Assembly (NCBI GenBank): GCA_038239365.1
Contig: JBBSEU010000086.1
Coordinates: forward strand, 1 to 19,835
Direction of reading: 5' to 3'
DNA length: 19,835 bases
From: JBBRMW01 sp038239365
Lineage (GTDB): Bacteria; Chloroflexota; Anaerolineae; Aggregatilineales; UBA2796
The notes under the pieces were generated by a model, which saw only the letters and a list, made by a program, of their open reading frames with translations, was not told the DNA's origin and searched no databases. How positions within the stretch are numbered: position 1 is the first letter of the stretch; each line of letters begins with the position of its first letter. Positions 13,848-19,835 of this stretch are shown here, piece after piece. The translations under genes and the position numbers were made by a program.

Positions 13848-16800
13848 ATGACGAAAATTCGGCCAGACGACGCGACCATCCAACAACTTTGCGAACAACA
13901 CCCACACAGCCAGATCACCATCGTAGATACGGTTGGGAGCGGCCTGTCGGGTTCTGTCGTGCTGTTGGTGATGGTCAAATCTGAAAGTCGGGACGCTTAT
14001 AACGGCGTGGCCTACGCCAAAATTGATCGCAAAGATCACCTCATCCGCGAATACGAACTGCACTGTAAGGCCGCCGAACAAGACTGCGCGCTGTACTACA
14101 TGCCCGCCGTGATCGGCCCGATTGGCCCGGTCAACGGCTGGAGCATGGTCATTTACCAACCAGCGCACAACACTATGACAGCGCGCTCACTGGGACAGAT
14201 CGTGCAGGGGGCGGCGGGCGGCGCATTCAGTGTCGGGGAGATCGTCGGTCAGATCAAGTATTTGCTGAGCGCGATTCGGGCGTGCTGGCATACGCCTGAC
14301 GCGCTGGCCGAGAGCAGCCAACCCGAATCGATCCCGGTGTTGTTCCGTGAACTGATCGATGTGGGCGGCAAGGATCGGCTGAGTGAGATCGAAGCGCGCG
14401 TTTCGATCTACGATCTGCCGAGTCGCCATAACTATCTGGTCAGTTTCAAGCCGGGCATCAATATCGAACTGCCCAATCCGTTCGCCTATATGCTGGATGA
14501 GTCGCTGTGGCAGGGCATCAACCCGATCATCGCGCCGCGCACGCCCACACACGGCGATCTGCACGGCGGTAACATCATCTGCCGCGTGACTGATGAGCAT
14601 CTATCGGATGAACTGCCCTGGCTGATCGACTTCGCACAATTCAATCCGGCGGGGCTGCCGTTCTTCGATCTGGCCTATCTTGAACTGGATTTGCTGCTGC
14701 GCTGCCTGCCTGCTTCGGGACCCGATAGCAACTGGCAGCAGTGGTTGAACCTGACCAACTACCTGTGCAGCGATATTTTGCCAGAGGGCGATCCGCCGGG
14801 GCTTGGCGTGCAATCGGCGTGGCGCATCATCCAGCCGATTCGTGAATATGTGCGGGCGCTGCTTGATGATTTTGCGACGAGTCCGGGCATTGTCGAAAAC
14901 TTTGAGCAGGCGTGGTGGCTGGCAACGACCACTGTTGGCACGCTCGTCACGCGGCGCAGTCGCACCGACAGCCGACAGCAGCGCATCGTGACGCTGCTCT
15001 ATGCAGCGCGCAGCCTGAAACGATTGTTGTCTCTGCTCAGAATCCAGGAGCGCGAACAGGGCAAAGTCGAGTTGTGGTGGCGCGAACCACCCTGGGAAGG
15101 ATCGCCATTTCCCGGCCTTGTGCCCTTCAAAACGGAACAGTCCACGATCTTCTTTGGCCGCAACCGGGAGATCAACGAACTGGGTAATCTGCTGATGGAG
15201 CCAAATCGCCGCTTTCTGGCGGTGGTGGGCGCGTCTGGTTCGGGCAAGTCGTCGCTCATCTGGGCAGGGCTGCTGCCGCGACTGACCAAAGGTGGCGATA
15301 TTGAAGGCAGCCGCAACTGGATAACGGTTCGCTTCACGCCGGGCGGCGCGGGCAATGGCGATCCGTTCGCGGCGTTCGTGCCGACGTTGATCGATAAACT
15401 GCCTGAACTGGCGAATGAAGATTACCTGGCGCTGCGCCTGGCCGAGTATCCGCTCCTGCTGGATAGTTTGTGCGAACAGGCACTGGCGAAGCGTCCGGCG
15501 GGGGCGTGCGTGCTGTTGTTCATCGATCAGTTCGAGGAAATTTTCACGCTGGTCAATCGTGATGATCTGCGCGTGCAATTTGTCGAGATGCTGCAACACA
15601 TTGCGGAGTCGGAGCGTGTCCGGGCGATCATCACGCTGCGCGCCGATTTTTATGAGAACTGTTTCAATGTGCCCGGCCTGATCGAACTGTTGCAAGGCCA
15701 TTACATGCTGCCCGCGCCGAACCAAATGGCACTCTCGGAGATGATCCGCCGCCCCGCCGAACGCGCCGGGATCAGCTTTGAAAATGGGTTGGTAGAGCGC
15801 ATTTTGGCTGATACGGGCACTGATTCGGGGGCACTGGCGCTGCTGGCCTACACACTTGAGCAGCTTTACGAAGTCAATAAGCACGAAAAGCTGCTGACCC
15901 ATGCCGATTATGATGCACTGGGCAACGTGCAGGGCGCGATCAAAACGCGCGCTGAGCAAACTTTCAAAATGCTCAAACCAGCGGCACAGGAGGCGCTCTC
16001 ATCAGTCTTTCAACGCTTGGTCGGGATCGATGAAAATACGGGCGCGGTCACACGGCAGCGCGCATTGGCAGCGGGCTTTCTGGGTGATGAGAACGCGGCG
16101 GCTTTTCTCAAAGCGTTCGTACAGGCGCGGTTACTGGTCACGGATCGGGATAAAGACGGCCACGCGATCATCGAAGTGGCGCACGAAGCATTATTGCGTT
16201 CGTGGCCGAAACTGGCAAACTGGATCGACGCCACCAAAGAAGATTTGAAGCTGCTGCAAAAGCTAAAGCGCGATGCCGCCGAATGGGAACGCCGCAGTCA
16301 TGATCCGTCAATTCTGTGGCGGCATGGCGAACTGCAAAAAGCGGCGTCGATGATTATGCGGCTGCAACCGACGCTCACCGATGCCGAACGCTACTTCACG
16401 CGCCCCGAATACGAATGGCTGCTCGATGACCCGAATACTTCCCATTGGCGGCGGGCAGACCTGGGCGACTGGCTGGCGCAGATCGGCGATCCGCGTCCGG
16501 GTGTTGGGCTGAATGCCGCTGGTTTGCCCGATGTGGTCTGGTGTGATGTGCCGGAAATGGGCGTCAAAATTTCCAAATACCCGATCACCTATGCTCAGTA
16601 TCGGAGTTTCGTGGAAGCGGAAGATGGTTATCGCAATCCGCACTGGTGGGATGGGTTGGCCGAACGACAGGGTACGCCCGGCCAGCAGGTGAACCCGATC
16701 ACGAACTGCCCTGCCGACAGCATCTCGTGGTACGATGCGATGGCTTTTAGTCGCTGGCTGACTCACAAGTTGTTCCCGGATATGCCTGAACCGATTCTTG

Positions 16801-17900
16801 AAGCCGCTCAAACCGCTGAAACGTCAATCGTTCCGAGGCTGAATCGTTCGGGCGTGCTGGCAATCGTGAACGCGCTGAACCCACAGACAGGCGTCAAAGT
16901 CGCGCCGCGTGCGCCCTTCCGCCATGAAGCCCCTGTGGTGTCGCTGCCCACACCGCCACGCATTATGGACGTGCGAACGGCCATGCTCCGGCTGGCACGG
17001 CATACGATTGTCACGTTGGCCGACGAAATCCAGCGTGAACCTGATCCAGAGCGCCGCCTGTGGGTTTGCCTTCGACAGCAGCGGTTGGCCGGGCTACCCT
17101 TCGTCCACCGCTACAGCATCCCGTTCACCGATACGATGGTGAACTTTTTCTCCCAACATTCGCTGCTGGGTTTGGACGTGCGCGCTGAATCTGTGTCCGG
17201 CCTGAATTTTGGCGTCGAAAAAGTGATCACCACCCATATTGGCGAACACCGCGTTCTGTACCTGATTCATCAGGAAATTATGGACGATCTGGAATCGGTA
17301 TTGGCAGCGATTTTGCTGGCCTGTCAGCTTAAACCCGAACGGATCGAAGCCGAAGTCAAGCTGATCAGCAACTTCGAGGAAGCGGAACGGATGCGTCAGG
17401 GGCGTGCGCGACCTCTTGTCTTGAAAACGGCGCATTCAGGTGACGCCGAACGACGTAAAGAAGGCCGCCTCAAAACGCGCGAATGGCTGATCGCCTCACG
17501 GGTGCGGCTGCCCACCGATAATGAATGGATGGCGGCGGCACTCGGCACGCAAACCTTGTACCACTACCCCTGGGGGCCGGACTTCAACCCGGCTTTTGCG
17601 AATACCGATGATAGTGCATTGGGGCGCTCTACCGCCGTTGGCATGTACCCGATTGGTCAATCCCCCATCGGGGCACAGGACATGACCGGAAACGTCTGGG
17701 AATGGACGCTGACCGAACGAGATGAGCGCCGCGACGACGACATTACCGGGCGCGAACCGCGTTTGCTGCGCGGTGGCTCATGGCGACGGCGGGGCAGCGA
17801 TGTGCCGGTGCAGGTGGCATTCGGCTACTCGCCCGAACTGCGCTATGACGATGTGGGTTTCCGTGTCGTTTTGACCAACGATCTGAATGAGCCGTTATAG
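13848..17900 (+). CDS. APH-like kinase - STAND NTPase - split FGE-domain fusion
   Basis: A 1350-aa protein, numbered from the ATG. Kinase (about 22-395): glycine-rich loop VGSGLSGSV (29-37), candidate Lys58 in YAKID, catalytic loop THGDLHGGN (234-242) and metal-binding LIDFA (259-263), as in aminoglycoside phosphotransferase-like kinases (close to 'ternary complex associated domain 9'). STAND NTPase: PFPGLVPF (420-427), FFGR (435-438), Walker A GASGSGKSS (461-469), Walker B LLFIDQFEE (556-564), TLRADFYE (596-603), then a winged-helix/helical region with HEALLRSWP (779-787). FGE-like fold: first part about 895-976 (YPITYAQY, SISWYDAMAFSRWL), second part about 1219-1343 (VRLPTDNEW, MTGNVWEW, LLRGGSW, VGFRV), separated by an unrecognised ~240-aa insertion. 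The FGE active-site cysteines are absent, so sulfatase maturation is unlikely and a sensing role is inferred. A soluble signalling or conflict protein. Confidence 0.88.
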   Translation: MTKIRPDDATIQQLCEQHPHSQITIVDTVGSGLSGSVVLLVMVKSESRDAYNGVAYAKIDRKDHLIREYELHCKAAEQDCALYYMPAVIGPIGPVNGWSMVIYQPAHNTMTARSLGQIVQGAAGGAFSVGEIVGQIKYLLSAIRACWHTPDALAESSQPESIPVLFRELIDVGGKDRLSEIEARVSIYDLPSRHNYLVSFKPGINIELPNPFAYMLDESLWQGINPIIAPRTPTHGDLHGGNIICRVTDEHLSDELPWLIDFAQFNPAGLPFFDLAYLELDLLLRCLPASGPDSNWQQWLNLTNYLCSDILPEGDPPGLGVQSAWRIIQPIREYVRALLDDFATSPGIVENFEQAWWLATTTVGTLVTRRSRTDSRQQRIVTLLYAARSLKRLLSLLRIQEREQGKVELWWREPPWEGSPFPGLVPFKTEQSTIFFGRNREINELGNLLMEPNRRFLAVVGASGSGKSSLIWAGLLPRLTKGGDIEGSRNWITVRFTPGGAGNGDPFAAFVPTLIDKLPELANEDYLALRLAEYPLLLDSLCEQALAKRPAGACVLLFIDQFEEIFTLVNRDDLRVQFVEMLQHIAESERVRAIITLRADFYENCFNVPGLIELLQGHYMLPAPNQMALSEMIRRPAERAGISFENGLVERILADTGTDSGALALLAYTLEQLYEVNKHEKLLTHADYDALGNVQGAIKTRAEQTFKMLKPAAQEALSSVFQRLVGIDENTGAVTRQRALAAGFLGDENAAAFLKAFVQARLLVTDRDKDGHAIIEVAHEALLRSWPKLANWIDATKEDLKLLQKLKRDAAEWERRSHDPSILWRHGELQKAASMIMRLQPTLTDAERYFTRPEYEWLLDDPNTSHWRRADLGDWLAQIGDPRPGVGLNAAGLPDVVWCDVPEMGVKISKYPITYAQYRSFVEAEDGYRNPHWWDGLAERQGTPGQQVNPITNCPADSISWYDAMAFSRWLTHKLFPDMPEPILEAAQTAETSIVPRLNRSGVLAIVNALNPQTGVKVAPRAPFRHEAPVVSLPTPPRIMDVRTAMLRLARHTIVTLADEIQREPDPERRLWVCLRQQRLAGLPFVHRYSIPFTDTMVNFFSQHSLLGLDVRAESVSGLNFGVEKVITTHIGEHRVLYLIHQEIMDDLESVLAAILLACQLKPERIEAEVKLISNFEEAERMRQGRARPLVLKTAHSGDAERRKEGRLKTREWLIASRVRLPTDNEWMAAALGTQTLYHYPWGPDFNPAFANTDDSALGRSTAVGMYPIGQSPIGAQDMTGNVWEWTLTERDERRDDDITGREPRLLRGGSWRRRGSDVPVQVAFGYSPELRYDDVGFRVVLTNDLNEPL
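16776..17501 (+). other. Unrecognised domain inserted into the FGE fold
   Basis: Residues about 977-1218 of the STAND protein lie between SRWLTHKLFPD and VRLPTDNEW, which are normally about 5-20 residues apart in FGE-like proteins. The insert starts with a proline/alanine-rich segment, then a predicted alpha/beta region (helix around VRTAMLRLARHTIVTLADEI, strands around VEKVITTHIG and HRVLYLIH, helix DDLESVLAAILLACQL). It ends in a charged helix. I do not recognise a family. Confidence 0.65.
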
Positions 17901-17901
17901 A

Positions 17902-17968
17902 GTCGGGCGAGGCAAGCCATCGCCCCTAGGCAACGTGCTGCCGATGTAGGGGTCGCGGCTTGCCCGAC
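17902..17968. repeat. Imperfect inverted repeat after the STAND gene
   Basis: The left arm GTCGGGC..AAGCC..CGCCCCTA (17902-17927) and the right arm, whose reverse complement reads GTCGGGCAAGCCGCGACCCC followed by TAC (ends 17968), pair apart from a 5-nt bulge and a few mismatches. It starts two bases after the stop codon. It resembles the short GTAGGGG-type interspersed repeats common in related genomes and could form a large RNA hairpin at the transcript end. Confidence 0.65.
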
Positions 17969-18155
17969 CCGCCTTTGAATGGATTGATCGGTAAAAGAAT
18001 TTAGTATACGCTCCTCACTTTCATTAAGGTTTCTCATCAAATCTGTTAAATCATTTCGCAAGAAGATCGCACAGACTTAACGTCGTTACAACGCTCCCTT
18101 AGCGTCGTGAGGTTATTTTCCATTAGCTCACCTGGGTTATTGGAAAAGCTGCCTC
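17969..18155. other. Intergenic region upstream of phnC
   Basis: About 190 nt without an ORF between the inverted repeat and phnC, more AT-rich than the flanking genes. Apart from the phased repeats at 18076-18119, I see only weak promoter-like strings (TTGATC at 17984-17989, TATACG at 18005-18010, with a short 15-nt spacer). Confidence 0.4.
18076..18119 (+). promoter_or_regulatory. 11-nt-phased direct repeats upstream of phnC
   Basis: CTTAACGTCGT (18076-18086), TACAACGCTCC (18087-18097) and CTTAGCGTCGT (18098-18108) are consecutive 11-nt units sharing A(A/G)CG in phase; the first and third differ by one base. The spacing is that of PhoB-type response-regulator sites. The same stretch can also fold as a stem (18088-18095 with 18101-18108, one mismatch). 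I found no reliable sigma70 hexamers here. Confidence 0.35.
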
Positions 18156-18941
18156 ATGCTGTCGATAAGCAATTTGCAGGTTATTTATCAAAACGGCAAT
18201 GAAGCCCTCAAATCGGTTTCCTTTAAGGCCGAAAAGGGCGAAATTATTGCCGTGATCGGGCGTTCGGGTGCGGGCAAATCCACGCTTTTGCGCTGTATTA
18301 ATGGCTTGCAAAAAGCCGCCGCCGGGCAAATCGTACTGGATGGTGACGAGATCACCGCCATGAGCGAATTGCAGTTGCAGCGTGTGCGCCGTCAGATCGG
18401 CTTCATCTGGCAGGAATTCAACCTGGTAGAGCGTGTCTCCGCCATGCGAAACGTCCTTACCGGGCGATTGGGCTATCTGGGCGGGATCGGGCCGCTGGTG
18501 GGCTATTTTGGTCGCGCGGATCGTGAAATCGCTGTGCGAAACCTGGAACGAGTAAACCTGCTGCATCGCGCCGGATTCCGGGCAGATCGGCTGTCGGGCG
18601 GTGAAAAGCAGCGTATCTCGATTGCGCGCGCCATGACCCAGCAGCCCAAACTGATTTTGGCCGATGAACCCGTTGCCAGCCTCGATCCCGGCTTGTCGTG
18701 GCAGGTGATGAGCGATCTGGCGAAGGTGAGCCGCGAAGACGACGTGCTGACGATCATTAACTTGCACCAAGTCGATCTGGCGAAGGAATTTTGTGATCGG
18801 ATCGTCGGCATCGCACAGGGCAAAGTCGTGTTCGATGGCAAGCCCGGTGAACTTGACGACTCCGCGATTGACCGCATTTACCACTTCGATAAGCCCGCTT
18901 CGACGCTGACCGCCTCCGGTCTGGCGAACGTGATCAATTGA
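18156..18941 (+). CDS. phnC: Phosphonate-type ABC transporter ATP-binding protein
   Basis: A 261-aa single ABC ATPase: Walker A GRSGAGKS (35-42), signature LSGGEKQR (146-153), Walker B LILADEP (167-172 region) and H-loop His204 (INLHQVDLA). IGFIWQEFNLVERVSAMRNV (81-100) followed by LTGRLGY is the family fingerprint of PhnC, the ATPase of phosphonate/phosphite/phosphate-ester importers. It couples cytoplasmic ATP hydrolysis to the PhnE permease encoded 13 nt downstream. The ATG at 18156 starts at the usual MLSISNLQV; the ribosome-binding site is weak (GGAAAAG about 8 nt upstream). No PhnD binding protein precedes it, unlike many phn operons, so phnD may lie beyond the right edge. Confidence 0.92.
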   Translation: MLSISNLQVIYQNGNEALKSVSFKAEKGEIIAVIGRSGAGKSTLLRCINGLQKAAAGQIVLDGDEITAMSELQLQRVRRQIGFIWQEFNLVERVSAMRNVLTGRLGYLGGIGPLVGYFGRADREIAVRNLERVNLLHRAGFRADRLSGGEKQRISIARAMTQQPKLILADEPVASLDPGLSWQVMSDLAKVSREDDVLTIINLHQVDLAKEFCDRIVGIAQGKVVFDGKPGELDDSAIDRIYHFDKPASTLTASGLANVIN

Positions 18942-18954
18942 GGCAACCTCCGCG

Positions 18955-19835
18955 ATGACCGACTTTAGCAACGCTCAAACCAACCAGTCGGGTCAGGCGC
19001 TGCCGCGCCCCGAACTGCTCCGCGAACGTTTTCTGAATCCAATCCCGACGCCCGGTCTGCGGGGGATTTTGATTACCGCTGTCGTCTTGCTGGTCATACT
19101 GTGGTGTCTTAGCGGCACGTTGCCCGATGTGGAGCAGATCACGCGCGGCAAACCGCCGTTGATCGCCATTTTCGACTTTTTGCGGGGGATGTTCCCGGCG
19201 CAGTATGAATACAAAGAGATGATGGTTGCGGGCACAACGATCACTTACCCGTTGGCGCTGAAGTACGTCATCGAAACGATCCAGATGGCGCTTATCGGAA
19301 CGCTGCTCGGTGTGCTTATTTCGCTGCCCTTCGGTTTGCTGGCTGCGCGGAACACGTCGCCAAACCCGGTCGTTTACCAGGGAACGCGCCTGCTGCTCAA
19401 CACGATACGCGCCATCCCCGAGTTGATTATCGCCTTGATTTTCGTTTCGGCAGTCGGGCTGGGGCCGTTTGTCGGTGTATTGGCGCTGGGCTTCGCCGGG
19501 ATCGGGTCGAAGGGCAAGCTGTACGCCGAAGCTATCGAAGCAATTGATCCGCAGCAAGTCTTAGCCATTCGTGCGACGGGCGCAAATCGCTTGCAAGCCT
19601 TCTTTCACGGCGTCATCCCGCAAGCCTTGCCCGTTATTATTTCCTATTCACTCCTCAGCTTTGAAGCGAACGTGCGCGCCGCCACGATTTTGGGCATTGT
19701 CGGCGCGGGCGGTGTTGGTATTTTGATCTACCAGTACACGCAGCTATTTCAGTTCGACAGGCTGTTGGGAGTGGTCATCATCATTGTGGTGACTGTCACG
19801 GTCATTGACCGTCTCAGTGATTTCCTGCGCCGGAA
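18955..19835 (+). CDS. phnE: Phosphonate-type ABC permease, partial at window end
   Basis: An open frame from ATG 18955 to the last base, about 293 codons with no stop, so the gene continues beyond the window. Hydrophobic segments begin at GILITAVVLLVILWCL. The EAA loop YAEAIEAIDPQQVLAIRATG is present, and FEANVRAATILGIVGAGGVG is the PhnE signature before the last membrane segment. Because PhnE proteins usually end shortly after the final TM and the sequence already reaches DRLSDFLRR, only a few residues are likely missing. GAGG at the phnC stop (18940-18943) may act as ribosome-binding site, 11 nt before the ATG. It is co-transcribed with phnC. Confidence 0.92.
   Translation, partial: MTDFSNAQTNQSGQALPRPELLRERFLNPIPTPGLRGILITAVVLLVILWCLSGTLPDVEQITRGKPPLIAIFDFLRGMFPAQYEYKEMMVAGTTITYPLALKYVIETIQMALIGTLLGVLISLPFGLLAARNTSPNPVVYQGTRLLLNTIRAIPELIIALIFVSAVGLGPFVGVLALGFAGIGSKGKLYAEAIEAIDPQQVLAIRATGANRLQAFFHGVIPQALPVIISYSLLSFEANVRAATILGIVGAGGVGILIYQYTQLFQFDRLLGVVIIIVVTVTVIDRLSDFLRR

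Noticed and set aside
14601..15959. A 452-codon open frame on the minus strand
   Set aside because: It lies wholly antisense to the kinase-STAND gene, whose conserved motifs are on the plus strand. The frame is rich in Arg/Gln/His as expected of a GC-driven shadow, with no recognisable domain.
16560..17890. Functional formylglycine-generating (sulfatase-maturing) enzyme
   Set aside because: The domain has the FGE fold motifs, but the GGSW region reads RGGSWRRRGSD with no cysteine pair, and no sulfatase gene is nearby.
18123..18971. A 282-codon minus-strand frame
   Set aside because: Antisense to phnC, whose motifs are unambiguous.
1..19835. CRISPR array, tRNA, rRNA, prophage or transposase
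   Set aside because: I saw no regularly spaced repeats, no tRNA-like cloverleaf with CCA or T-loop, no rRNA signature and no integrase or transposase motif. The palindromic repeats are isolated copies.

Overview
This 19.8 kb window is a bacterial chromosome segment of moderately high GC, densely coded on both strands. It most resembles Chloroflexota (Anaerolineae-like). That is an inference, based on the G-rich palindromic repeats scattered between and inside genes, the STAND-NTPase/FGE protein architecture, tandem DUF4231/SLATT membrane proteins, and fused dipeptide-type ABC ATPases. No rRNA, tRNA, CRISPR array, transposase or phage structural gene is visible.

Layout from left to right. (1) 1-1150: a minus-strand tandem SLATT/DUF4231 membrane protein with no partner sensor gene in view. 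(2) 1147-1484: a gene-free AT-rich divergent promoter region, then a small glyoxalase-fold (VOC) protein on the plus strand. (3) 6113-1892, minus strand: a probable operon of hom (homoserine dehydrogenase), a YkgJ-like cysteine-cluster protein, an FkbM-like methyltransferase and a zinc-ribbon/DUF3592 membrane protein. The first three overlap by their stop and start codons. The YkgJ-like gene carries an in-frame 54-bp palindromic repeat. (4) 6299-7068, plus: an overlapping antitoxin-PIN toxin pair. (5) 11005-7065, minus: a peptide/nickel-type ABC importer in the order permease C, fused DF ATPase, permease B, with no binding protein. (6) 11266-12237, plus: a BRO-N/DinD-like protein with a clear sigma70 promoter and a perfect 11-bp inverted repeat inside the gene. 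(7) 13708-12287, minus: a fumarase/aspartase-superfamily lyase with mainly aspartase-like motifs. (8) 13848-17900, plus: a 1350-aa fusion of an APH-like kinase, a STAND NTPase and a degenerate FGE domain split by a ~240-aa insertion. (9) 18156-19835, plus: phnC and the start of phnE of a phosphonate-type importer, cut by the window end.

The best candidate for something new is the kinase-STAND-FGE protein. It has the layout of bacterial conflict/signalling STAND proteins, with an enzymatic kinase at the N-terminus, an NTPase switch, and an FGE module without catalytic cysteines as likely sensor. Its promoter appears to overlap a 15-bp palindrome. The standalone SLATT protein and the PIN toxin pair add to a defence/conflict flavour, but they are separate loci. 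The remaining genes are metabolic or transport functions: the aspartate family, a lyase linking aspartate or malate with fumarate, and peptide and phosphonate import.
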